Source: Triparma columacea (taxonomy: Eukaryota > Sar > Bolidophyceae > Parmales > Triparmaceae). Taken from it: DNA of 47,105 nucleotides. The position numbers were made by a program, and so were the translations under genes. Location of the stretch: the NCBI GenBank assembly GCA_030267965.1, contig BRYA01000526.1, positions 1 to 47,105 of the forward strand, in the 5' to 3' direction. This document shows positions 30,788 through 39,132 of the stretch, one piece after another. Position 1 is the stretch's first letter, and each line of letters starts with the position of its first letter. The notes beneath the pieces are model-generated. The model saw only the letters and a program-made list of their open reading frames with translations. It was not told the DNA's origin and searched no databases.

Positions 30788-31578
30788 ATGTGTGGGAGAA
30801 ATTTAACCCTCGCAATCTTCCTCTTATTTTCTTTAGCCCCTATATCCTCACCATTTCAGGCGGCGAGCACGTTTCTGCGCTTCCCATCGCGGCGAAGGAT
30901 GAAATGTGATTGTATTTGTATAAATTGTAGGTGGGTTGATACCTGTGCTGCCTATGCTTTTGTCGAGGAGAAGGTGAGTTGGAAGGGGGGGGGGGGGTGA
31001 GGTGGCTCACAATTCTGGATGTGGTAGCGGATTGCTCAGTCTGACCCTGCTGTTCGTGCCTTCTTCTCTTCGTAGCACGGTCAGCCCCATATTTACGAAC
31101 CACCACCTGAGGAGCCTGATAGGAAGCCCCCCTTTGAACCGAGGGATGGAAGCCCAACCATTGAGGCAAACATAAGGACTGAGAAGAGGGTGGGGGGGGT
31201 TGGGGGGGAATTGGGGGGAGTTGGGTCTCTTTTGTACAATCAGCTAGTTGGTGGTGGGTGGGGGGAGGAGGGAAAAGAGGGGGAGAGAGGTGAGAAAGGA
31301 GGGAGGAGTGGCGAGCTCACAGAAGAAAGTTACCATGCCCCGAATACGACGATCCCACGAGGGCGACGTCGCACCCATCAGTCCTATACCAACCATTGTC
31401 GTCTAACATCGCAGATGTATTGATGGACCCTGCAGTGCCGAAATCAGTCACTGAGAAAGTAACCACAATTGAGTATGACGTCGTGGCGTGCCAAGACTTT
31501 TTAGAAGATCACGGCCGATGGGTCCGGAACATGCCAGAAGAAATACGGCTAGCGAACCCTGATTTCGTCCCTACGTGA
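30788..31578 (+). CDS. ycf34: Nuclear-encoded plastid Ycf34-like protein
   Basis: Three exons, 30788-30973, 31076-31289 and 31415-31578 (phases 0 and 1), 187 residues. Residues 1-25 are a hydrophobic signal, and SSPF near residue 21-24 resembles the Phe-containing cleavage site of stramenopile plastid proteins. The mature protein begins MKCDCICINCRWVDTCAAYA, the Cys-rich start of Ycf34, followed by HGQPHIYEPPPEEPD and TIEANIRTEK. After a Gly-rich insert it resumes IEYDVVACQDFLEDHGRWVR. In cyanobacteria Ycf34 is reported as an Fe-S protein affecting photosynthetic electron transport; in red algae it is plastid-encoded. The Gly-rich insert (31190-31289) comes from choosing donor GTGAGA at 31290, the only strong donor that fits phase 1; weaker GGTGGG donors would shorten it. 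Presence in the nucleus implies gene transfer. Confidence 0.88.
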
Positions 31579-31631
31579 AGTTCGGGGATGTCTTTACGTG
31601 TATTTAATTCAGAGTATAAATGCGCTCTTTA

Positions 31632-33281
31632 TTACTCCTCATCCTCTTTGATTTCCCTCGGCCACACGTTCCTCATGCTGACAGTGCCGAACATAAACTT
31701 GTTCATGTCCCACCCTTCCCTTTCCATCTCCTCCACAAACTCCCCGAACCTCTCGTCAGCCTCCTCCTTGGCCTTCCTTATCAGCCCCACGCTGTCCGCC
31801 GTCCTCCTGTTCTCTACGATCTGGCACCCCTCCCCCCCCATCCCCTCCTCGCACTCCCTCCCCAGATCCCTCCTTAACGCCGCCAGCGCAAGCGTCCCCT
31901 TAACGATGTCCAGGTTGCTCGCCGTCGCGTGCAGGACGACGTGGCAGTTTTCCATCGCTCTCGTTACCACGCATTCGCACTCCCCCTCCTCCCCCTCCCC
32001 CTCCCCTTTGCCCCTTCTGCCCCACCTACCCCACCACTGTCCCCACGAAAGGGACCGACGACGGAGACGACTCCTCCTACCCCTGTTCCTCCTAGCGTTC
32101 TTAATGTCCTCCCCGACAACCAGGAGGTACCTCTCCCCCCCGAATACCTCCACGAGTTCCCCCATTTCCTCAGGTCTAAGTCTGGCCCTTCCCAAGCTCC
32201 CGAACGCAATCGCCCTCCTACACAAGTGTTCAGGCGGTAGGAATATCCTCTCCCTCCCCGCCGCCTCCAACGGCCCCTCCGTCCCCTGTCCTCTGACGTA
32301 CCCAGTGGCGGCCTTCCATAGACGTTCAAAGTTCAAAGTCCTGAAAACGACAGCCCTAATCTGCATGTACATCGACGCTATCTCCAGGCCTTGAAGTACG
32401 AAGAACACCCCCATTACCCTCCCCACGCTCGTCCCGAGTCTCGTCGTAAGCAGTATACCGCTTGCCATACCTAGGAGGTCTACTACTGATATCTGCGCTT
32501 CACCCTTTGCCGTTATGTCACCTATGTTCTCCCTACCCGGGTCCTTGAAACTCTGGTATAAGGCTGAGCGTGTGCTACTACTAGTCAACATAGAAACCTG
32601 CTTCAGACAATTCGCTGCCGTCGCAAGTAGCAGGAATAAAGGCGGGTATATATACGTGATAATCTCCATCAAGTTCCCCGCGCTATACAGCAAGCTGCTC
32701 CTGAATCTCCACCTTTTTGCGTCGGGGTCGAACTTACGACCCATTTTAGACGCCCATAACATCCGAGCTACCTTACCTAAACAGTCTTTAAGTACCCAGT
32801 TAAGCACTGCGCCTTTACCCATGTTACCTCGTGTCTTTATACCTAGACTTAACAACAGACTCTGAGTACCGAGTACTGATAGTATGGATGATATGTAACG
32901 TTGGAGTAAACGGTAACCAACGTAGGTGTAGTAGGAACGTGGTACAGCGTCGGGGATGAAGGAATTACGTAGGAACGAGGAGAATCTACCACCGGGGGAA
33001 GAGGTGGTGGAGGTGGTGGTGGAGGAGAGATGAGGAATGTACTGATCGTGGAGGGGGGAGTAGTGGAGACGATTCTTTGTACCGGAACGGAAATCTTGCT
33101 CATAGTAGGTTAGGATTGGGGGGGGGGATTCTGAAGGGGGGGGGAGGGACTCTGGGGAGGGGAGGGTGGAGTGGAGGGGTTTGAAGGTTCTGGGTTGTGG
33201 AAGTGGGGAAAGTAAGGGGTGGAAGGGGGTGGAAGGTGAGGAGAGGAGGAGAAGGATGAGGAGGGTTACTAATCTAGTCAT
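31632..33281 (-). CDS. RUS/DUF647 family protein, plastid-targeted
   Basis: Single exon, 549 residues. Residues 1-17 (MTRLVTLLILLLLSSPS) are a signal peptide, and STPF at 17-20 resembles a stramenopile plastid motif; the next ~80 residues are Pro/Ser/Thr-rich and transit-like. The core (~100-300) has the DUF647 signature: FIPDAVPRSYYTYVGYRLLQ, LNWVLKDCLGKVARMLWASK, FRSSLLYSAGNLMEIITYIYP and ENIGDITAKGEAQISVVDLL, with several hydrophobic helices. Arabidopsis ROOT UV-B SENSITIVE proteins belong here; they act in UV-B/vitamin B6-related signalling and auxin transport, with unclear biochemistry. The C-terminal third is soluble, with a basic and Gly-rich insert (RRNRGRRSRLRRRS) near 395. The 3' end is 53 bp from that of ycf34, convergent. 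Confidence 0.92.
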   Translation of the reverse strand: MTRLVTLLILLLLSSPSTPFHPLLSPLPQPRTFKPLHSTLPSPESLPPPSESPPPILTYYEQDFRSGTKNRLHYSPLHDQYIPHLSSTTTSTTSSPGGRFSSFLRNSFIPDAVPRSYYTYVGYRLLQRYISSILSVLGTQSLLLSLGIKTRGNMGKGAVLNWVLKDCLGKVARMLWASKMGRKFDPDAKRWRFRSSLLYSAGNLMEIITYIYPPLFLLLATAANCLKQVSMLTSSSTRSALYQSFKDPGRENIGDITAKGEAQISVVDLLGMASGILLTTRLGTSVGRVMGVFFVLQGLEIASMYMQIRAVVFRTLNFERLWKAATGYVRGQGTEGPLEAAGRERIFLPPEHLCRRAIAFGSLGRARLRPEEMGELVEVFGGERYLLVVGEDIKNARRNRGRRSRLRRRSLSWGQWWGRWGRRGKGEGEGEEGECECVVTRAMENCHVVLHATASNLDIVKGTLALAALRRDLGRECEEGMGGEGCQIVENRRTADSVGLIRKAKEEADERFGEFVEEMEREGWDMNKFMFGTVSMRNVWPREIKEDEE

Positions 33282-33287
33282 GTTGTG

Positions 33288-33319
<32 letters not shown>

Positions 33320-33372
33320 AGTGGTGGTGGTAGTGGTGGTAGTGGTGTTGGTGTTGGTGATGGTGAAGGTGG
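33282..33372. repeat. GTT/GGT microsatellite
   Basis: GTT repeats grade into imperfect GGTGGT/AGTGGT repeats for about 90 bp immediately upstream of the RUS start codon, in its 5' leader or promoter. On the RUS sense strand this is an AAC/ACC repeat. Confidence 0.9.
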
Positions 33373-34088
33373 CGTTTCTTTTGTTGATGTGTTACTTCAG
33401 TGTTGTGTCTTTTGGTGTGTTTCCAAATTGATCATGCAGTGTGCAGTGGAGTGGTGGGGCTGCTGGGGGCGTGGAAGAACAGGATGCACGCCTACGCTTG
33501 GGGGGGGTACGTCGCGCTGGTGGGGGTCGGAGTTGGGGTGAGGCTCCTGGACGTCAAGAGGAAGAAGATTTTCGGCGAGTGGGGGCAGAAGGTAGCGTGG
33601 GTGGGGCAATGTTTAAGTTTGTGGTTATGTATGATGGTGTGTATTAGTTGTATGACCTCATTAATGAGTCGTGATTGTCTGTGTGTTTGTCTGTGTGATT
33701 GTTGGTGAGTTTGTTGTGGAGGTTGCTGTCGATGTCGCTGTCGATGATACAATTAGAATGATTGAAGGCTCCAAAACAGATTACAATTAGATGTTGTAAG
33801 ATGAAATTGAAAGATAATCACGGATATTGACAAATATTGACGTATATTGTTGTATTGCACAATCTCTAATGTCCCAAAATCTGATGAATTAATTGATGAT
33901 ACATGTAGAACAAGTCTAAATCTCCTAGCCAAGGGTGGACGGCATCGACACTAGCAGCAGCCCGTAGCCGGGCGGAGTCGTACGTACCTTGGAACTGGCC
34001 CGACGATTACTGCATCCAGCAGCATAGCTACAATCTCAGCGAGCCTGAGCCAGAGCTGTAGCGCCTCTCAGCCCCAACAGGGTAACGA
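33373..34088 (+). other. Intergenic region with one exon-like segment
   Basis: About 715 bp. Between 33440 and 33591 a plus-strand frame with an acceptor-like CAG before it and a donor-like GTAGCG after it encodes MHAYAWGGYVALVGVGVGVR and then LLDVKRKKIFGEWGQK, one membrane helix followed by a basic tail, with GC-rich third positions like the real exons. I could not find a partner start exon or end exon. It may be part of a small single-helix membrane protein gene or a relic. The rest (33700-34088) is AT-richer with nothing recognisable. Confidence 0.25.
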
Positions 34089-34661
34089 ATGCGGCGGAAT
34101 CACTCGGAAGATGAAAGGCGTCGGAATACGCAATTCCAGGCTGCGAAGCAAGCGCACTCTATACACGAGCTTCAACTCAGTGTGTGTGCTATTGTAGTTC
34201 TCACAGGAGCAACAGCGTTGTTCTCACAGATACCTTCGGTGGATGAATGGATTTTGAGCGCATCTCTGCTCTGTGTGATGTGCGTAGTAAGCACAATTGT
34301 GGTAGTGTCTCTCGGTTTTCAGCGTAGATTCCACTGGGAAGACGACAGTTCTGGAATCTGCGAGATGATAACAACCCTCGCGTTCTTCCCTGTCGGTGCG
34401 TTCGTTCAAAAAGGTCTCTCCATCCTACAACGTCTTGGTCACCCGTTGACTCCCCTGGTTGCGCTACACAGCACCGCACTGACGGCATTCACGATTTGGT
34501 GCGGTCAGGGTTTGGACACGCTGCCGGGTCTCGAAGTTCGGAGAGCTGACTACCGGGCATCGGCGTTTTTCTGTTGTCCCTCTTCGCCGGCGGGGACGAT
34601 CGCGGGTGGGGTTGTGCTGGTGCTTCTAGGGTACTGCGTGGGGTATGTGATTGTGGCATAG
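34089..34661 (+). CDS. Small polytopic membrane protein, unknown family
   Basis: Single exon, 190 residues. A charged N-terminus (MRRNHSEDERRRNTQF) is followed by hydrophobic segments at about 29-49, 53-77, 92-112, 120-140 and 168-190, so four or five helices, the last ending at the C-terminus. Loops contain basic and acidic residues (QRRFHWEDDSSG) and paired Cys (FFCCPSSP). No signal peptide. I do not recognise it. Codon use is less biased than its neighbours, with more A/T third positions, and the low-complexity flanks are also less G-rich; a real gene is likely because membrane segments are regular and the frame is long for this stretch. Confidence 0.6.
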   Translation: MRRNHSEDERRRNTQFQAAKQAHSIHELQLSVCAIVVLTGATALFSQIPSVDEWILSASLLCVMCVVSTIVVVSLGFQRRFHWEDDSSGICEMITTLAFFPVGAFVQKGLSILQRLGHPLTPLVALHSTALTAFTIWCGQGLDTLPGLEVRRADYRASAFFCCPSSPAGTIAGGVVLVLLGYCVGYVIVA

Positions 34662-34948
34662 TAGATATGGACAACAGCGGAATGGTTGAAGGTGCAGGAT
34701 GGAGGAATAAGTGCTCGCTGTCAGGGTGGGCATCGTGTGTGTTTCATTTGTGTTTCTTTTCTTTTCTTTCTTTTTTCATTTTGTTCAATTTCTCTCCCTC
34801 CACCTCTTCCTTTCTCTCCTCCACCTTCACCTCTTCTCCTCTCTTCCTCTCACTCAATCTTCATCCTCTCTATCAATCTTCTCGTCCTCTTCTCTTCCTC
34901 ACTTATCACCATCTATCAGCATCAATCTCCATCAAAATAGAGGACAAA

Positions 34949-35743
34949 ATGGTGATTGTTCCTATGCTATCCCGCTCTACATCCCGCTGCACATCCCATT
35001 TTACAAGCCTAATCACTATTAGATCCCATCTCCTCCTCACCTCCTCCTTCTCCACTACCACCTCCACCACCTCCCCCCCCCTTCCCCGTTCCACCCTATT
35101 CCACCGTCCCCACACATACCTCTCCCCATCCTCCCCCTCAACTTACCTCCTCCTAACAACCCTCCACACCTCCTACTGGGCTTGGTACACCCTATCCTTA
35201 ACCCCCCTAATAAACGCCTTAGCAACCTCAAACTCCGCCCTCGCATCTGCGGACGAGCGTGTAGGAATGGTGGGTCTAGGTATGGCATGCTGCATGTCAG
35301 CAATGTCAGCAGCATACACGAAGAGACTGGCGAGCAGGGTGGAGCTAAGGGGTGATAAACTTGAGCTTTACACTCACACTCTACCGACGGGTAGACCGGG
35401 GGGGGAACCTTGTGAGGTATTTGGTGTGGGGGAAGTTAGGGTTGAGGTACCAAAGGGTTATAGCTTGAAGGAGAGGGACGAGTGCTTGAGGAGGGGGAAC
35501 GGGTTCCAGCCGCTTAGAAGGAGGGATGGGGTCGTCATGAGCTACCTAGTGGATACGGAGGTCGGGGTTGTGGGGGGGGGAGGGGAGGAAGGGTACTGGA
35601 GGGCTTTCGGGAAACTCGTTGAGGGGGAGAAGGGGGGGACGGAGAGGGGGGGGAGGAGGGGGGAGGGGGGAGGGATTAAAGGGAAGAAGAGGGGAAAGAA
35701 GAGGAAGGGGGGGAAGGAACATGTCATTGAAAGCCTGAGGTGA
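34949..35743 (+). CDS. Two-helix mitochondrial membrane protein, TMEM223-like
   Basis: Single exon, 264 residues from the ATG at 34949, which follows a long pyrimidine-rich leader. The frame is open further upstream but that part is Ser/Phe-rich leader sequence. The N-terminus (MLSRSTSRCTSHFTSLITIR) is basic and Ser-rich, a likely mitochondrial presequence. Two hydrophobic segments (~75-95 and ~105-125, the second VGMVGLGMACCMSAMSAAYT) precede a strand-rich domain starting RVELRGDKLELYTHTLP. The order presequence, two helices, then a beta-rich domain resembles TMEM223/TMEM186-type inner-membrane proteins that aid respiratory complex assembly; this is a topology-based inference. The C-terminus is a Gly/Lys/Arg-rich tail. 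Confidence 0.65.
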   Translation: MVIVPMLSRSTSRCTSHFTSLITIRSHLLLTSSFSTTTSTTSPPLPRSTLFHRPHTYLSPSSPSTYLLLTTLHTSYWAWYTLSLTPLINALATSNSALASADERVGMVGLGMACCMSAMSAAYTKRLASRVELRGDKLELYTHTLPTGRPGGEPCEVFGVGEVRVEVPKGYSLKERDECLRRGNGFQPLRRRDGVVMSYLVDTEVGVVGGGGEEGYWRAFGKLVEGEKGGTERGGRRGEGGGIKGKKRGKKRKGGKEHVIESLR

Positions 35744-36159
35744 AACGTTATAATAACACACACACGCGGGGGATTGACACACCCCGGGGGAGGGGGGGAG
35801 GTAGAGGGGGGGAGGATGTGAGGAGTGTTGTGATGTACTTAGTTGAAACGGGGGACGCATTTAAACAAAATATCAACGCATTATTATTATCATCCAAACT
35901 GTGAAAGTAGGATAGACGGGTACTCTCTCATTCACAACGCTGTAAGCACTTGGAAGGCGAACGTAGACGTCGATATTTAATTAATATTTAACGACGTTCG
36001 CCAACATTGTGCCAAATGAATTTGCTCTCCAAGGGGTCCGGCAATCCGGCAACAAATATTTGACCGTTGCCTGGCACCAAGCAAAGCTCTCTCACTCGGA
36101 CTCCCCGCCCGGTCCAGCACCTCTCAACCTTCCTCTCCCCCCCCCCTCTCCCCCCCTTA
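35744..36159. other. Intergenic region with a palindromic element
   Basis: About 415 bp holding the 3' UTR of the TMEM223-like gene and the promoter and pyrimidine-rich leader of the ankyrin-RING gene. It contains a 47-bp inverted repeat at 35956-36002: GGCGAACGT and ACGTTCGCC arms around an AT-rich centre with TTAATTAA. No gene seen. Confidence 0.6.
35956..36002. promoter_or_regulatory. Inverted repeat with AT-rich centre upstream of ankyrin-RING gene
   Basis: Perfect 9-bp arms (35956-35964 and 35994-36002) enclose 29 bp containing GACGTCG and ATTTAATTAATATTTAA. The spacing and position, ~160 bp before the start codon, suit a dimeric regulator site or cruciform, but function is a guess. Confidence 0.35.
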
Positions 36160-37575
36160 ATGGACATAACGCAACACCTCGATCGTCTGAAGGAGAGTTT
36201 CCTCTGGGCCGCCTCAAAGGGTGGTCGAGCCCAGGAGTGTCAGTCCCTCCTAACCATGGGTGCCGACATAAACTGGTCCAACAAGTCCGAGGGCGGCACG
36301 ACTCCCATTCTCGAGGCCGCTTTGAACGGGCACAGGGAAGTGGTGGGACTACTTATGGCAATGGGGGCGGACACAGAAACTAAAACTAAGGAGGGGGACA
36401 ACCTTATGCACCTGGCGGCGAGGAGGGGGGACGGACAAATGTGCGCGATGCTGGCAGAAGCGAGCTGCGACGTCAACGGGAAAAACGAGAGGTGAGAAAC
36501 TTTTGATGGTTGAAGAGTTCAAGAGGGACTCGAGTGGCTAACACTTTACTCGCGTAGGAATGAAACGCCTATCGACGTGGCGGTTGGGAAGGGTTATCAT
36601 TCTCTAGCTCAAAGGCTGGAGAGGATGCTCGTTGGGGGGATGGTGGGGGGGGGTAGAAGGGACAGTTTTAGGGGGGGGGAGGACGGTGACAGACTGCTTC
36701 CAGATATTGTAGGAAGCACACCGAGGGGGGGGAGGAGCAGTGAGGAGGGTGATGAGGAGGAGGAGGGGGATGAGGGAGAGTTGGAGGAAGAGGAAGAGGA
36801 AGAGGAAGATGATGAGGGACAGGAATCTGACTGGACAGAAGAGGACGAGGATTTGGAGGAGAGGGATGAAATGCTGAGTCCAAGCAAGCTCCCGAGGAAC
36901 GAACTCGCGGACCCCAAAATGCCGCACGCTCTTACAGCGGAGGCTTGGCACAGGAGCATGAAGGCGGAACAGGGGGGGAAAGAGGAGAGACCAAACGTTC
37001 GGAAACTTGAACAAATAAAAATGAAGGGGGAGGAGGAGGGGGGGGGGGAGGGGGACGACGGAGTCCAGCTGATATCCGACCTCAACACCCTGACGCTTCC
37101 GCAGCAGGTAGCCCACCTCACCGGGCGTCTGGACAAGGCCATCCACGACAGGGACAAGGCCACGAACCAAGCCAGGGCAATAAGGAAGCAGAGCTCCAAG
37201 ATCACATCCGACCTCATGAGCGCTGACGCGACCATTAAAAGGCTAAGGGCGGAAAGGAACGACCTCAGGAGGATCGTTAGCGAGCTGCGGGGGGGGGTGG
37301 AGGGACTCGATTTGAAGCAGATCGAGAAGGTTGAGATGGAACTACAGGCGGCCGTCAAGAATGTAATCAAGGTCAAGGAAAGGAAAGTCAAGGAGGCCCT
37401 CGTTACAGAGGAGGAGAAGAGGATGTGCGTAGTATGCCAGACGGAGGCGAAGAGCGTGCTCCTAATGCCCTGCAGGCACATGTGCCTTTGCAAGGAATGC
37501 AGCAGGAACAACGCGATGGACAAGTGCCCGCTTTGCAGGGTTAAAATCACGCAGAAGATTGACGTTTACGCGTAA
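36160..37575 (+). CDS. Ankyrin-repeat RING-type E3 ubiquitin ligase
   Basis: Two exons, 36160-36491 and 36558-37575 (phase 2, intron only 66 bp), give 449 residues. Three ankyrin repeats span ~5-135 (AASKGGRAQECQSLLTMGAD, AALNGHREVVGLLMAMGAD, HLAARRGDGQMCAMLAEA). Then come a Gly-rich segment, a strongly acidic tract (Glu/Asp near 190-220), a coiled coil (~310-390) and a C-terminal C3HC4 RING of the IAP/MUL1 type: Cys401, Cys404, Cys416, His418, Cys422, Cys425, Cys434, Cys437, with CPLC and a hydrophobic tail. It should transfer ubiquitin to proteins recognised by the ankyrin part, and the C-terminal RING plus coiled coil suggest dimerisation. The frame is open upstream to 36067, but that part is a pyrimidine-rich leader with Pro/Ser codons. 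Confidence 0.9.
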
Positions 37576-38225
37576 GGGGGGGGGGGGGGTGAGGGGGGGA
37601 TGATAAATGTGTGTTGTGTTAGAAACGTTAAAAACCTTGCACTTCTTCTTCACGATCGAGTCACTCCTAACTTCCCGCCGTAACCCGAACCCAAACAGTC
37701 AGCGTCAATAGAAACTTGCAGGGGCTCTGCATAATACACTGTCTTTGGACCGAATTTCCATACCAGGAGTTACGCTACTATCTCCTACGAAACAATTTTT
37801 TTGGCATATTTTAATAGTTGACTATGGAGCGTGATTTGACGATCAATTATATATCGATGATCCTTTATCATTAATTTAACGTGAATACTTTTATAAAGTG
37901 TATTCAGACATTTAGATGAAATATATTTTATATAGATTATTTTGAAAGACTTAATTTTTAACATTAACATATTTTTTATGATTGATTAAACTGTCAAAAG
38001 TTTTCGAATCGATTTCATCAATATCAAGAAGCAATATTTGTTTTTTTTCAAATTAGTACTTACAGAGATTTTAATGATGTAAAATATACTAAAGTGATCA
38101 AAATCTTCCTTCAAATTTAAAGGGGAAATTCTGCATCATCTATCACTTCACTAAAAATTTGTAATTCTTTTTGACACTGTCAAAGCTACGTTCTGCCCCG
38201 CCTTAGCTACGACACCACTGATAAA
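37576..38225. other. AT-rich intergenic island
   Basis: 650 bp with no supported gene. From about 37780 to 38160 the sequence is clearly more AT-rich than anywhere else in the window, with runs of T and A and TATATA strings. A minus-strand open frame (37785-37970) encodes a Lys/Ile-rich peptide, as expected by chance in AT-rich DNA. It could be an organellar insert, a degraded transposon or a replication/matrix region. Confidence 0.6.
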
Positions 38226-39078
38226 ATGCTCACTCGTGCTCTGATCGTCCAGCGCCATGTGCCACGGGCACTTTCCACCCAATACTATTTTTTTCACAGC
38301 GGCTCGACGACCGCTGCAAAGGTAAAAGCAAGTGAGGTGAAGGTTGGGAATGTGCTCAGTTTAGAAGATGACAGTACTCTGGCGATGGTGAAGAAGTCCA
38401 CCATAGTGAAGCCTGGGAAGGGGGGGGCGTTCAACAATCTTGAGCTGACGACAATGTCTGGAAGGAATATGTCTCTGCGGCTGCGTACCACTGAGACTGT
38501 TGAGAAGGTCCGTTTGGATCGTGAGAGTTACCAGGTGTTGTATCTGGATGGGGATACTGTGCACCTTATGCATGACGAGACATTTGAGCAGCTCTCTGTT
38601 GAGGTGGGTTTTGGGGTGCGAGATGGTGTTCCCTCGCCATCCTTTGTCAGAGCTAACCTCCTCGCCATCCTTTGTCAGAGCTAACCTCTCCCCCCCCCTC
38701 TCAACCGCCAGCTCCCGTCTGTTCTCCCAGAGCAAAAGCAGCACCCCTTCGTGCAGGATGGTGTAAAGCTGGAGCTATTGAGTTACGAGTCTAATCCAAT
38801 TTCTGTGGCTCTCCCCAACAAAGTTGAGATCGAGGTTGCTGTAACGGAGCCCCAGCCCAAGGGCGCGACCATCAAGGTTGGGGCGTTCAAGAGTTGCGAG
38901 GTAAGAATTTAGCCTATGTCATCATGAATTTGACCAGCACTAACTCCTTCCCTCTTCCCTCAACTATTCTCAGCTTTCTAATGGGGTGTCGATAATGATC
39001 CCTCCATTTGTCAATACCGGTGACATGATAGAGGTGAACCCCAACACGCTAGAGTATGTGGGGCGGGTAAGCAAGTGA
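38226..39078 (+). CDS. Organellar translation elongation factor P
   Basis: Three exons, 38226-38603, 38712-38900 and 38974-39078 (all phase 0), give 223 residues. A basic presequence of ~30 residues (MLTRALIVQRHVPRALSTQY) points to mitochondria. Three domains of EF-P follow: the KOW-like first domain with loop VKPGKGGAF, whose tip Lys (~68) corresponds to the modified Lys34 of bacterial EF-P, then domain 2 (YLDGDTVHLMHDETFEQLSVELP) and domain 3 (PNKVEIEVAVTEPQPKGATI, ending PPFVNTGDMIEVNPNTLEYVGRV). EF-P relieves ribosome stalling at proline runs. Intron 1 contains a perfect 28-bp tandem duplication. The 3' end is 54 bp from the convergent FERM-IQ gene. Confidence 0.94.
38632..38687 (+). repeat. 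28-bp perfect tandem duplication in EF-P intron
   Basis: CCTCGCCATCCTTTGTCAGAGCTAACCT-type unit (28 bp) occurs twice, 38632-38659 and 38660-38687. Each copy has a TTTGTCAG that looks like an acceptor, upstream of the one actually used at 38711, so alternative acceptors are conceivable. Confidence 0.95.
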
Positions 39079-39132
39079 ATAATAACCTTACCATCCTTGA
39101 TTTTGTACAACTCTGAGAGCGTGCATTTATCT

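Noticed and set aside
31929..32394. Long plus-strand frames opposite the RUS gene
   Set aside because: Pro/Ser/Leu-rich shadows of the minus-strand coding sequence, which carries clear DUF647 motifs.
34574..34948. N-terminal extension of the TMEM223-like protein
   Set aside because: The frame is open but starts inside the preceding gene and reads through pyrimidine-rich leader; the ATG at 34949 begins a proper presequence.
37785..37970. Gene in the AT-rich island
   Set aside because: A Lys/Ile/Ser-rich 61-residue frame is expected by chance in AT-rich DNA; no start context, splice sites or domain.
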